Below, one piece after another: positions 9,046 through 17,344 of a stretch of 64,000 nucleotides of DNA (position 1 is the stretch's first letter; each line of letters starts with the position of its first letter). The position numbers and the translations under genes were made by a program. Source of the stretch: Rhizobium favelukesii (GTDB taxonomy: Bacteria; Pseudomonadota; Alphaproteobacteria; Rhizobiales; Rhizobiaceae). Below the pieces are notes generated by a model, which saw only the letters and a list, made by a program, of their open reading frames with translations, had not been told where the DNA came from and did no database searches. The DNA is taken from contig NZ_HG916852.1 of NCBI RefSeq assembly GCF_000577275.2, positions 3,978,001-4,042,000 on the forward strand, written 5' to 3'.

Positions 9046-9202
9046 ATGGCGATGGAGCCCTCACTCGAACTGAAGGCCGGCGCGGCTTTCAAGGCGAACG
9101 AGGCGATCAACGTCTTTTACCGATGTCAGCTACACCTTCGATCTCGACGGCAACGACGACAACAGTTTCGGAGGCAAGGTCGGCTTGCGCTGGACATGGT
9201 AG
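9046..9202 (+). pseudogene. C-terminal remnant of an autotransporter-type beta-barrel
   Basis: One frame gives LELKAGAAFKANEAINVF and, after a one-base shift near 9115, continues as TDVSYTFDLDGNDDNSFGGK and VGLRWTW followed by TAG at 9200-9202. Alternating hydrophobic strands ending in an aromatic residue (…LRWTW-stop) are the classical last strands of an outer-membrane autotransporter barrel. Only about 50 residues survive. Confidence 0.6.
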
Positions 9203-9214
9203 CGCGCAGGCTTT

Positions 9215-9325
9215 TCAGTTACGCAGCCGGTATCCGGTCTTGAAGATCCAGCCCAGCGTTGCCAGGCAGATCGCCAGGAACAGCGAGATCATGCCGAGGC
9301 TGACCAGCGGGTTGACGCTGGCTAT
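9215..9325 (-). pseudogene. C-terminal remnant of a membrane permease (ABC-2 type?)
   Basis: The minus-strand frame ending at a TGA at 9215-9217 reads SVNPLVSLGMISLFLAICLA then TLGWIFKTGYRLRN. One membrane segment followed by a basic FKTGYRLRN tail matches how ABC-2 transporter permeases end. No start or upstream domain remains in frame. The family assignment is tentative. Confidence 0.4.
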
Positions 9326-9376
9326 GTCAGCACGGACGCGAGCATGGCGGCTGTCGCGGCAAAGGAGAAAAGAGCT

Positions 9377-9763
9377 TCATGGTCGTTCCGATCGGTGGCG
9401 GGCTTGGCGGCAGGGGAATGCGTCGGCATAGGCATAGATGACGACGAGGGCGTAGAGGCCGGATGGTTTCGCGGCATCGTCGGGATGGGTGCGGAGATAG
9501 CGCTCGGCGATTTCCCGAGTCTGCTCGGGGACGAGGCCAAGATCGGGCGGAATGCAGAAGCTCTTTTGCTGTTTGCGCGTGACCTCAAGGTAGACGTTCA
9601 TCGTCCGGACACCGTCGGCGGCGCCGCCGATGGCGGCAAGGAATTTGGGGTTGACATGGCTCTCAGCCAGGAAGTCGGCGACCGTCATCCCGTCGGCACG
9701 GGCAGCCGATGCTGTTGTCGTCATCATGGCCAAACAAGTCAGCACCAACCCGGCAACACGCAT
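9377..9763 (-). CDS. small secreted Rap1a/Tai-like protein
   Basis: 128 residues starting at ATG 9763. The N-terminus MRVAGLVLTCLAMMTTTASA followed by ARADG is a Sec signal peptide with probable cleavage after ARA. The mature part has TVADFLAES, a cysteine in KSFCIPPDLGLVPEQTRE, and ALVVIYAYADAFPC. Two cysteines and a YLRTHPDDAAKPSGLYALVV helix resemble the Rap1a/Tai immunity-protein fold, whose members neutralise type VI amidase effectors in the periplasm. No effector gene is adjacent, so the immunity role is inferred only from resemblance. The last ten residues (RQARHRSERP) may be a read-through of a decayed end. Confidence 0.55.
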   Translation of the reverse strand: MRVAGLVLTCLAMMTTTASAARADGMTVADFLAESHVNPKFLAAIGGAADGVRTMNVYLEVTRKQQKSFCIPPDLGLVPEQTREIAERYLRTHPDDAAKPSGLYALVVIYAYADAFPCRQARHRSERP

Positions 9764-10013
9764 TTGAGCCCCCCACGCCAAACATGCCCAGCATAACGAA
9801 GAAGAACGAGGGCCGGAGCCGCCGGGATCGACGCCCAGAATATTCAGGGGTAAGTCATTCCTCAGGAGGCCGAAAAAGGCAACGATCCGCGGCCGTTGAG
9901 CACGGCAGTATGCGGCGGGCAGCACAGGCGTTTGGCGTGCAGAAATCCTGCGTCAGCCTATAGCGCGACAAATATCGTCGGTTCTCGGGACCCAAAAAAG
10001 TGGTCAGCGGGAT

Positions 10014-10198
10014 TTAATTTCGAGGCGACGTCCAGGCATTCTGCGCGGCTTTCTTGGTGGGAGCATTGTCAAGCTGATCCCGGCGCTCGGCGCCGTCGCG
10101 AGACGCTTCCACCTGCCGGTCGGCGATGTAGGGCGCGAGCATTTGCTCCAAATGAGCTGCGGTCAGGCCTGCTGCAAAGCTTCTCATCTCATCCCTCA
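10014..10198 (-). CDS. hypothetical small protein
   Basis: From ATG 10198, 61 residues: MRDEMRSFAAGLTAAHLEQM and onward to a polar charged tail (EASRDGAERRDQLDN). The frame stays open further upstream to 10268. No family recognised, no signal peptide and no clear ribosome site. It could be a remnant; the FAAGLTAAHLEQMLAPYIAD segment resembles the end of a c-type cytochrome helix, but no haem motif is present. Confidence 0.3.
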
Positions 10199-10203
10199 TA
10201 GTA

Positions 10204-10218
10204 TTTACACTTTGTAAA
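10204..10218. promoter_or_regulatory. operator-like palindrome TTTACA-CTT-TGTAAA
   Basis: A perfect 6-bp inverted repeat around a 3-bp centre lies directly in front of the small ORF read from 10198. The form is that of a dimeric regulator site; the regulator is unknown. Confidence 0.4.
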
Positions 10219-10302
10219 CACTTACCGGCTCGCAGCGCCGATCGAAACGGTGCGATCGAACTCTCCACGTGCTTTTGTTCGGGCTAGGATGAGCGCTCGG
10301 AA

Positions 10303-11352
10303 CTAGGGCATAGCCACCCCGAGCCGTTCGGCATGGGGTGCGAGTGATGTCGAGATGCTAGGGTGCAGCGCGACCCCTTCCGTCAGGGCGCGGCGCTTGC
10401 GCGCCAGGCCGTTTTCTCCCGGCAGCCGAACACGGGCAACGCCCGGTCGGGGCGGATTGCTGCGGCAGGCATCGGCGAGCCAGCCGGTCTGCCGCAGAAA
10501 GGCATCACGACCACCAAAGGCGTCAGGATCGAAGACCTGGACAGTGACCGCAGCGTTCGTACCCTTCGGTCCGTCAACGCGGCCAAATCCGGCAAGCCCT
10601 TGCGTGAAAGCTTCGACGTGAAGGGCCATGCCGTAGCCCTTCTGGCCATGATCAAGCCCTCCGACCGGTAGGAGCGTGCCGCCCCGTTCGATTACCCGCG
10701 GATCGCGGCTAGGCTCGCCATTCTCGCCCATCAGCCATTCGTGCTCATACTGCCGGCCTTCGCGAACCAGGCGCTGCGCCATGTTGACCGTCGTGATCGA
10801 AGCACTGATGTCGATCAGAATCGGATCGCCGGGGGTCGGGATGCCATGTGCGACCGGGTTCGGCGTGTAGACGCCCTTTCGGCCCCCGAATGGCGCGACC
10901 TGCGCGCCGGATGGGCTGGAGCTTGCGATGCTGACCATATAGCCGCGATCGGTAGCAATGGTGAGATAGGCGGCAAGGCAACCGATATGATGGCTGTCGG
11001 CGATCGCGATCGTCGCCGTGCCGTAGGTTTCTGCACGCTCGCAGGCAAGCTTCACTGCCTCCGATGTCAGCCAGGCACCGGGAAGGCGGCGTCCCTGCCA
11101 TGCAATGGCCGGCCCGCGGTCGGATATGACCTCAGGCATGCCTTCGCGCTTCATCACGCCATCGGCGATACTTTGCAGATACCAGCCGGCCAACGCCAGA
11201 CCATGCGTCGTGTGCCCCATCAGATCGGCTTCGACGAGATAGTGGGCGACAGCGGTGGCCTTTTCCCCCTCAAGCCCGGCAACAGTAAACAATGCCCGCG
11301 CGAATTGGCGCAGCGTATCCGGTGCGTAGCGGATATCGCATGTCTCGCCCAT
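10303..11352 (-). CDS. malate/L-lactate dehydrogenase (Ldh)-family oxidoreductase
   Basis: 349 residues of the NAD(P)-dependent LDH2/MDG2 family (YlbC, AllD, ComC, DpkA relatives), which has its own non-Rossmann fold. Key features are HTTHGLALAGWYLQSI near the start, the catalytic-region ADSHHIGCLAAYL (near residue 120), TPNPVAHGIPTPGDPILID, and GQKGYGMALHVEAFTQGL. The ATG at 11352 was chosen because GGAGAG lies 5 bases upstream. It is the last gene of the leftward catabolic operon after the 2-hydroxyacid dehydrogenase, so it probably oxidises or reduces a 2-hydroxy/2-oxo acid in that pathway. The substrate is unknown. Confidence 0.82.
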   Translation of the reverse strand: MGETCDIRYAPDTLRQFARALFTVAGLEGEKATAVAHYLVEADLMGHTTHGLALAGWYLQSIADGVMKREGMPEVISDRGPAIAWQGRRLPGAWLTSEAVKLACERAETYGTATIAIADSHHIGCLAAYLTIATDRGYMVSIASSSPSGAQVAPFGGRKGVYTPNPVAHGIPTPGDPILIDISASITTVNMAQRLVREGRQYEHEWLMGENGEPSRDPRVIERGGTLLPVGGLDHGQKGYGMALHVEAFTQGLAGFGRVDGPKGTNAAVTVQVFDPDAFGGRDAFLRQTGWLADACRSNPPRPGVARVRLPGENGLARKRRALTEGVALHPSISTSLAPHAERLGVAMP

Positions 11353-11385
11353 AATTCTCTCCATCGGTTGCCGGCATCAGGCGGG

Positions 11386-12351
11386 TCAGCGCGCCAGAAA
11401 GCGGGGTTCAAGTGTCCGGCCGTCAAACGCCGCAAGCACGTTCTCGGCCGCCATGATCGAAACGGCGCGTTTCGCATCGAGCGTGACGCCGGCGACGTGC
11501 GGCGTCACCAAAGTGTTCGATAACTGGAACAAGGGATTGTCGATGCCGGGCGGCTCGACGGCGAAACTGTCCAACCCGGCGCCGGCGAGATGCCCTTCTT
11601 CAAGGGCGGCGATCAGCGCGTTCTCGTCGACGACTTCGCCGCGCGCCGTGTTGATCAGGAACGCGCCCTGCTTCATCAGCCCGATGCGGCGGGCGTCGAT
11701 CAGGTTCTGCGTCTCCGACGTCAACGGACAGTGCAGGCTGACGATGTCGGAGTTCGCAAGCAGGGTATCGAGATCGGTTTCGCGGCAGACGCCATCGTGA
11801 AAGGCGCTGTCTGGCGTATGTGGATCGAAGGCCGATACGATCAGGCCGATGGCGCCCGCCATTCTGGCAAGCGTCTGACCGATGAAGCCGAAGCCTACAA
11901 GACCGAGCCGCTGGCCGCGCAGTTCGCGTCCCCTGTACTGGTTCTTGTCCCAGATGCCGTCCCGGATCAGCGCATCTTGGCGCGGCAGATCCTTGACCAG
12001 TGCCATGATCAGCGCAAGCGCATGTTCGGCAACCGAATGCCCGTTGCTGCCTGTGGTCATCGACACCGGAATGCCGAGCGCCGTGGCCGCTTTCACATCG
12101 ATGTCGTTTGTTCCGACGCCATGCTTGGCGATATGCCGCAGCTTTCCGCCCGCTTGCATTTCCTCCGGCCCGAGAAGATCGGCGAGCAGGCGCACAATAA
12201 CCGCATCCGGCTTGTAGGCCTTCATTATCTCGACAACGGCCTGTCGGTCGACATAGGGAGGGGTGGCGATGACGCTTGCTCCGGCTTCTTCCAGAAGGGC
12301 ACGGCCTTCCGCCGCCAGCTCGCCACCGAGAATGACAACTGTCTTTTCCAT
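11386..12351 (-). CDS. D-2-hydroxyacid dehydrogenase (SerA-like)
   Basis: 321 residues with the two-domain D-isomer-specific dehydrogenase layout. The NAD-binding motif GLVGFGFIGQTLARMAGAIG lies near residues 144-163. ARG (in LINTARGEVVD) and the C-terminal GAGLDSFAVEPPG and VTPHVAGVT carry the usual Arg, Glu and His catalytic triad. The ATG at 12351 follows AAGGAG. SerA itself is unlikely because the regulatory C-terminal ACT domain is absent and the gene sits inside an acid-sugar catabolic operon. A 2-hydroxyacid of the pathway is the more likely substrate. Confidence 0.85.
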   Translation of the reverse strand: MEKTVVILGGELAAEGRALLEEAGASVIATPPYVDRQAVVEIMKAYKPDAVIVRLLADLLGPEEMQAGGKLRHIAKHGVGTNDIDVKAATALGIPVSMTTGSNGHSVAEHALALIMALVKDLPRQDALIRDGIWDKNQYRGRELRGQRLGLVGFGFIGQTLARMAGAIGLIVSAFDPHTPDSAFHDGVCRETDLDTLLANSDIVSLHCPLTSETQNLIDARRIGLMKQGAFLINTARGEVVDENALIAALEEGHLAGAGLDSFAVEPPGIDNPLFQLSNTLVTPHVAGVTLDAKRAVSIMAAENVLAAFDGRTLEPRFLAR

Positions 12352-12431
12352 CGCCCCATCTCCTTCAAAGAGCAAAGCGGATCGAGCGGCGCAATGCTGC
12401 GTCCTCGACGATGCGGATAGCTTTCGAGGCG

Positions 12432-13421
12432 CTAGGCCGCCTGCCGGCGCGGAGACCGCGCCATCAGCCGCGCATAGGCGATAGCCGAAAGCATATTCAC
12501 GTGGTTGGCCTTGCCCGTGCCGGCGATATCGAAGGCCGTACCGTGGTCAACCGACACGCGATCGATCGGCAGGCCGAGCGAGACGTTGACCGCCGTGTCG
12601 AAGGCGATGAGCTTGATCGGGATGTGGCCCTGGTCGTGATACTGCGCAATGACGAGATCGAAGGCGCCGTTATAGGCACGCGCAAACACGGTATCGGCCG
12701 AGATCGGCCCCACGACATCGATGCCCTTCGCCCGCGCCAGTTCGACGGCCGGCGCCAGGAATTCGGTATCCTCGGTACCAAACAGACCGTTTTCGCCGCA
12801 ATGCGGATTGAGGCCGGCGACCGCGATGCGCGCCTTCTTGCCAAGGCGCATGAAGTGATTGTGGCCTGCCTCAATCGTCGCTAGGACACGCTCGGTCCTG
12901 GCGCGCTCGATCGCCCCTTTGAGCGAGATATGAGTGGAAACGTGGATGGTATTCAGCCGCTCGGAGGCGAGCAGCATAAAGGAACTCTTCGAACCCGTCA
13001 GGTGCGCCAGAAGGCCGGTATGGCCATCATAGTGGTGACCGGCAAGGTTCATCGCTTCCTTGTTGATCGGAGCCGTGACGATGACATCGGCATCGCCGGA
13101 CGTCGCAAGATCGACGGCGCGACTGATGTAGCGCACCGAGGCATCGCCCGCGACCGGGCTGACCTTACCGATCTCAGGCAGCGGCGCGCCAAGCTCCACT
13201 TCGTCGACCGCGATTTTGCCGGCGCCGGCCGTATCTGCCGGCGCAAAGGAAAGTCCGGTTGCCGCAGCGCGATTGGCGCGCTCCAGCGCCTCGGTATTGC
13301 CGACGATGACGAAATCGCGCCGCTCCTGCTCCGGCATCGTGGCCAGCGCCTTGACGATCACCTCGGGGCCGACGCCTGCCGGATCGCCGAGCGTCACGGC
13401 GACTTTCGCATTCCTGTCCAT
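12432..13421 (-). CDS. pdxA2: PdxA2-type 4-phospho-tetronate dehydrogenase
   Basis: 329 residues of the PdxA family, with [20 protein letters not shown] at the start, [12 protein letters not shown] (metal-site histidine) and [16 protein letters not shown]. Classical PdxA makes vitamin B6. The PdxA2 subgroup instead oxidises D-threonate 4-phosphate (or a related tetronate phosphate) to give dihydroxyacetone phosphate and CO2, acting after a DUF1537-family kinase. Here such a kinase is encoded at 23055 in the divergent operon, which favours the PdxA2 role. ATG 13421 was chosen. It lies between the Fe-alcohol dehydrogenase and the 2-hydroxyacid dehydrogenase. Confidence 0.85.
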   Translation of the reverse strand: MDRNAKVAVTLGDPAGVGPEVIVKALATMPEQERRDFVIVGNTEALERANRAAATGLSFAPADTAGAGKIAVDEVELGAPLPEIGKVSPVAGDASVRYISRAVDLATSGDADVIVTAPINKEAMNLAGHHYDGHTGLLAHLTGSKSSFMLLASERLNTIHVSTHISLKGAIERARTERVLATIEAGHNHFMRLGKKARIAVAGLNPHCGENGLFGTEDTEFLAPAVELARAKGIDVVGPISADTVFARAYNGAFDLVIAQYHDQGHIPIKLIAFDTAVNVSLGLPIDRVSVDHGTAFDIAGTGKANHVNMLSAIAYARLMARSPRRQAA

Positions 13422-13451
13422 CACTCACGGTCCTCTTTGGCAAAGCGCACT

Positions 13452-14585
13452 TTAAAAGGCGGCTTCATAGATCGAGCGGATATCGGCGCGCGACAGGTCG
13501 CGCGGATTATTGTCGAGCAGACGACGGATGGCAAAGGCATCATCAGCCATTGCATCCAGATCGCCTTCCGGCACGCCGAGACCGGAGAGCTTCATTTCAA
13601 TCCCGAGTTCGGCGCAGAAGGAATAGGCGGCATCGAATACAGATTCGATATTGTCCGAAGTCTTGCGGCCAAGCGCTGCCATGACGGCACTAGTCTTTTC
13701 AGGCACCGCCGGCGTGTTGAATGCGAGGACATGCGGGAAGATCAGCGCGTTTGCCGCACCATGCGCCACATGCCAGCGAGTCCCAAGCGGATAGGCGAGC
13801 GCGTGGCCGCCAGCGGTGTTGACCGGGCCGAGACAGAAACCGCCATAGAGGGAGGCGAGTGACAGGCCGGCGCGCGCTTCAGCGTCGGACCCATCCTTGA
13901 CGGCGCGGGCCAGATATTTTCCGACCAACCGTGTACCCTCGATTGCGTAGAGGTCGACCATGGGATGCGCCTTGCGATTGGTGAACGCCTCGACACAATG
14001 CGCCATGGCATCGACACCCGTCGCTGCGGTCGTGCGCGCAGGCACGCTGAAGGTCAGCGCCGGATCGACGACCGCGATATCGGCCAACATATGCATGCTC
14101 TCGACGGCAAGCTTGGCCATCGTCTTCGGATCGGTGACGAGGGCTCGGATGCCCGCCTCGCTGCCGGTGCCGGACGTCGTCGGCACCTGCGCCAGCGCAA
14201 CGCGGCGCGGCCTCTTGACCTTGTTCGGTCCGACAACTTCATGCAGCGTCTGCGACGAACCGGAAAGGACGGCGGCAAGTTTCGCAAGATCCATGGCACT
14301 GCCGCCGCCGAAGCCGACGACAAGCTGGGCATCCGCCGCGTTTGCCGCCCCCAACACCTTGTCGAGATTGGCCGTATCCGGCTCGGGCGTTACATCGGCA
14401 AACACCGTGATTTCACCCTTGAGCGCCAGCGCATCGACGCGCGTTGCGTTGAAGGCGTCGGAAATGACGAGGATTCTGACATAGCCTTTCTCGCTCGCCC
14501 ACTTGCCGAGGCGCTCCGCCGTGCCGATGCCGAACTCGATCAGGTGTGGTCGGACGATTGTTATAGGCGAATCCAAGCTGACCAC
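13452..14585 (-). CDS. iron-containing alcohol dehydrogenase
   Basis: 377 residues from a GTG start at 14585, preceded by GGGAGGAG with 8 bases spacing. The reading frame is open to 14723, but those extra residues have no family look. It has the group III alcohol dehydrogenase motifs: GFGGGSAMDLAKLAAVL (nucleotide binding, near residue 96), VDAMAHCVEAFTN (metal site) and HGAANALIFPHVLAFN. Such enzymes interconvert alcohols with aldehydes or ketones, or reduce maleylacetate. It is the first gene of the leftward sub-operon after a 348-bp gap that carries a FadR-type operator. Confidence 0.88.
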   Translation of the reverse strand: MVSLDSPITIVRPHLIEFGIGTAERLGKWASEKGYVRILVISDAFNATRVDALALKGEITVFADVTPEPDTANLDKVLGAANAADAQLVVGFGGGSAMDLAKLAAVLSGSSQTLHEVVGPNKVKRPRRVALAQVPTTSGTGSEAGIRALVTDPKTMAKLAVESMHMLADIAVVDPALTFSVPARTTAATGVDAMAHCVEAFTNRKAHPMVDLYAIEGTRLVGKYLARAVKDGSDAEARAGLSLASLYGGFCLGPVNTAGGHALAYPLGTRWHVAHGAANALIFPHVLAFNTPAVPEKTSAVMAALGRKTSDNIESVFDAAYSFCAELGIEMKLSGLGVPEGDLDAMADDAFAIRRLLDNNPRDLSRADIRSIYEAAF

Positions 14586-14933
14586 TGGACGACTCCTCCC
14601 TGCAAATGCTGCGGCATCTCGGCCACTAAGATGTAAATTTGTTATACAATGCCGCCACCTTTGGCAAGCAGCGACATCACCCACATGGGAAAAAATTGCG
14701 TTTCGGCTGATCGTGCCGCGCATAGAGCAAGGCCAAATACTCGGTCATATATTTGATATTAAACGCTAAAATAGTAGGCACGGTCGTCTGACCATCGTGA
14801 TATCAGGCTGGCGCCTCCATTGTCAGGAAAGCGATATGAAGTTGTCAAAACAGTTGTTTAAAGCCGACGCAACCGCCTCTTCTGAGCGCCGCGCCGGCTC
14901 TAGAATGTTCACAACTGACGACCTATGAAGGCG
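14586..14933. other. intergenic region with probable promoter for the dehydrogenase operon
   Basis: No gene is seen in these 348 bases. The stretch separates the sialidase-like gene from the Fe-alcohol dehydrogenase on the same strand and contains the operator-like site at 14639. Confidence 0.5.
14639..14649. promoter_or_regulatory. FadR/GntR-type operator TTGTTATACAA
   Basis: The 11-mer fits the FadR-subfamily consensus TNGTNNNACNA exactly and lies 54 bases upstream of the Fe-alcohol dehydrogenase start. The FadR-type regulator encoded at 24121 is the natural candidate to bind it. This is a consensus match only. Confidence 0.5.
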
Positions 14934-16121
14934 TCACGCAATCGCGTTAGCCGAAAGCCGGACGTATTTTATGGTTCGGCGGTAGTAGGTGTAGGCGATG
15001 TGCACGGCACCATCGGCCCCCTGGACGATCGAAGGGTAGGAAAACTCGCGATTGACCGAGTCCTTCGAGTTGTTGCTGAGGCAATATCCATCGCCGGTAT
15101 CGAGGTCGATGCGGCGGGGGAAACTGGCGCCGCCATCACTGGAGAAGGCGAGGCTGAGTGGCGCGCGAGGCACGCCCCAGACTGCCTTACGGCGCTCGAT
15201 CGTCGGCGCCGGCGCCACCTTGATATCCTCGTCACCGTCGATCTCGTCGTAAAGGGACTGGCGCCGGGCATCCGACATCGAGGCATTGGAATGGTTGTAA
15301 ACCATCGCGATCACGTCGTTTTTTAGTCTTGTCGCCTGGATCGACGAGTTGTTGTTCGGCAGATCGATGGGCTGAGGCGCGCTCCAACGCTCACCGCCAT
15401 CGCTCGAGCGGCTGGACAGAACCGATTCAGAGAAACGGTTGCGGTAGAAGGAGACAAGGTTGTCGCCGTCGAGCGGCACGATGTTCATGTGAACCGCCCC
15501 AACGCTATCTGGGACCTCAGTGAGGGCCCAACTCTTGCCCTGATCGCGCGAGATCAGCACGCCTGCCGTATCCACGTCGCCTGTCCAGCGCTCGCCGGGC
15601 AAACCGATGCAGCGAAAGATCGGCAGGAGCCAGATACCGCTTCTGTTGACGAGGATCGGCTGGCGCACAAACGTGCCCGGGATATCACAGAGAACGCGCA
15701 CCCCTCCGAACGTTTTACCGCCGTCGCCCGAGATCCGGCATTTGACAACAGAGCCATCCTGATTGCCCGAGGTCTGCGAGGTGTAAAGCAGCCAGACCTT
15801 TCCGTCTGGCGCATTGAAAATCAGGGGATTTTGCTCTGATTTCGCCGGATCGTCGGACATTTTCTCCGGCTGCGACCAACGCGTTGCTCCAGGGGCGAGC
15901 CGCGACATGTAAATGGAAATGTCGCCCATCCCCTCCATCGTGCCGCCGAACCAGACGCAGGTCAGCGTGCCCTCGGGCAAAAAGGCGAGATTGGCTGCGT
16001 GGTTCTGGATGCACGGAGAGGGAAGGTAGGCATCTGCGCGCCCATTCTCGCTTGCATTCTCAACGACCTCGCCGGTCATCAGCGCCGGCACAGCCTCGGG
16101 TGGCAAACCTGTAAAGCTCAC
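14934..16121 (-). CDS. sialidase-like BNR/Asp-box protein
   Basis: 395 residues from a GTG start at 16121 that overlaps the dapA-like stop by a GTGA and has AAGGAG upstream. Four Asp-box (BNR) motifs are visible, SGDGGKTF, SRDQGKSW, SSDGGERW and SSDGGASF, spaced as blades of a six-bladed propeller. Bacterial exo-sialidases have this fold, but so do other glycoside hydrolases and lyases. No signal peptide is seen at the chosen start, so it is predicted cytoplasmic. That fits intracellular cleavage of an imported conjugate better than attack on host glycans. The true substrate is unknown. Confidence 0.75.
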   Translation of the reverse strand: MSFTGLPPEAVPALMTGEVVENASENGRADAYLPSPCIQNHAANLAFLPEGTLTCVWFGGTMEGMGDISIYMSRLAPGATRWSQPEKMSDDPAKSEQNPLIFNAPDGKVWLLYTSQTSGNQDGSVVKCRISGDGGKTFGGVRVLCDIPGTFVRQPILVNRSGIWLLPIFRCIGLPGERWTGDVDTAGVLISRDQGKSWALTEVPDSVGAVHMNIVPLDGDNLVSFYRNRFSESVLSSRSSDGGERWSAPQPIDLPNNNSSIQATRLKNDVIAMVYNHSNASMSDARRQSLYDEIDGDEDIKVAPAPTIERRKAVWGVPRAPLSLAFSSDGGASFPRRIDLDTGDGYCLSNNSKDSVNREFSYPSIVQGADGAVHIAYTYYRRTIKYVRLSANAIA

Positions 16122-17038
16122 GGTCGCGCTCCTTGCGGCAGCTTGGCGTAGGCTTGGGAAAGTGCGGCATGGTCGGCATCGCTGATCGGCATCAGCGGTG
16201 CGCGCGTGCGCTTCCAAGCAGCATTGCCGGTCTTGAGGCCGACCATGGCCTTGATCGTCGGGATTTGCACGTAGGAATTGGAGAGGGTTCGGTAGACATT
16301 GATGCGAACCTGAGCGGCCTCGACCTCGCCAGCGTGCGCCTCGTCGTGCACCTTTTCGTAAACGGTGCGCAGCGAGTCCGCGACGAGATTGGAGGTTGCC
16401 GTGATGCAGCCCGCACCTCCCGCCTTCAACAGTGGCAGGAGCAGCGGATCGGCGCCCGCCAACACGGAGAAGCCCGGATAAGCCGCGATGATTGCCTGCA
16501 TGTTGTTGAAATCTCCTGCAGATTCCTTGATTCCTACCACCGTGTCGGGGAAGGCTTCGATCAACCTGCCGATCAACGGAATGGAAAGCGGAACGCCGGA
16601 GACCTGCGGGATGTGATAGAGAACGACCTGCAGCCGGTTGTCGGCGACCTTTTCGAGAACTTGCGAGTAGGCGGCAAATAGCCCGTCGTCGGATACGCCC
16701 TTGTAGTAGAAGGGCGGCAGCATCACGACCTTCGTCACGCCGAGGGACAGAGCGTGCTTGGTCAGCTCCACCGTTTCCGGAATGGCGACAACGCCGGTTC
16801 CGGGGAGCAGCTTGTCAGCCGGCACACCTGCCTTGAGCGCCGCCTCTAGAATCGCCCGGCGCTCGCCGGAGGAAAAGGAATTTGCTTCGCCCGTCGTGCC
16901 AAGCAAGGCGACACCGTGGCAACCTTCCTGCAGCAGACGCCGGCAGTGCTCGGTGAACAGGCCAAGGTCCGGGCTGTTATCCGCATTGAGCGGCGTTGCG
17001 GCCGCGCTGAATACGCCTGTAATCTTGTGATCGCTCAT
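16118..17038 (-). CDS. DapA/NanA-family lyase or synthase
   Basis: 306 residues of the class I aldolase family (dihydrodipicolinate synthase, N-acetylneuraminate lyase, KDG aldolase). Seen are LLGTTGEANSFSSGER (GTTGE motif), the tyrosine in VVLYHIPQVSG and the Schiff-base lysine in VVGIKESAGDFNNM. Start ATG 17038 follows GAGGAGG. It is first in the leftward operon and translationally coupled to the sialidase-like gene. With no nanE/nanK nearby, a pyruvate-forming 2-keto acid aldolase is more likely than a true sialic acid lyase. True lysine-biosynthetic DapA is unlikely in this context. Confidence 0.82.
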   Translation of the reverse strand: MSDHKITGVFSAAATPLNADNSPDLGLFTEHCRRLLQEGCHGVALLGTTGEANSFSSGERRAILEAALKAGVPADKLLPGTGVVAIPETVELTKHALSLGVTKVVMLPPFYYKGVSDDGLFAAYSQVLEKVADNRLQVVLYHIPQVSGVPLSIPLIGRLIEAFPDTVVGIKESAGDFNNMQAIIAAYPGFSVLAGADPLLLPLLKAGGAGCITATSNLVADSLRTVYEKVHDEAHAGEVEAAQVRINVYRTLSNSYVQIPTIKAMVGLKTGNAAWKRTRAPLMPISDADHAALSQAYAKLPQGARP

Positions 17039-17130
17039 ATCGTCCTCCTCGGATGAACGCCGCATAGCTGGCGGCAAAGGCGGGAATCCAGGCCCGCGAG
17101 ATGCGGTTTTCTTCGTCTCCACAAGAGGTG

Positions 17131-17145
17131 TTGTCAATATGACAA
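17131..17145. promoter_or_regulatory. operator-like palindrome TTGTCA-ATA-TGACAA
   Basis: A perfect inverted repeat in the 306-bp gap between the divergent dapA-like gene (start 17038) and importer gene (start 17345). Its half-sites resemble those bound by FadR/GntR regulators, so it is a candidate shared operator for both operons. Confidence 0.5.
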
Positions 17146-17344
17146 TACGAGGCAGTAGCCACTTCATTTTTTAAGCTACGGAAAATATTGATAAAAATAT
17201 TTCAGAATTTTCCAAAACCAACACATAGATTAATTTCTGTTGACATATTTACATTATCGAGCGAGTGTCTGCGCCATGTCGTGACGCACTTTCGGGATAG
17301 AGTGGAAAGTGGAGACGCCATCAATTTTGCCATGGGAGGACAAC

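Noticed and set aside
14934..17038. classical sialic acid catabolism (sialidase plus NanA)
   Set aside because: No nanE, nanK or nag genes and no export signal on the sialidase-like protein; the linked enzymes fit acid-sugar breakdown.
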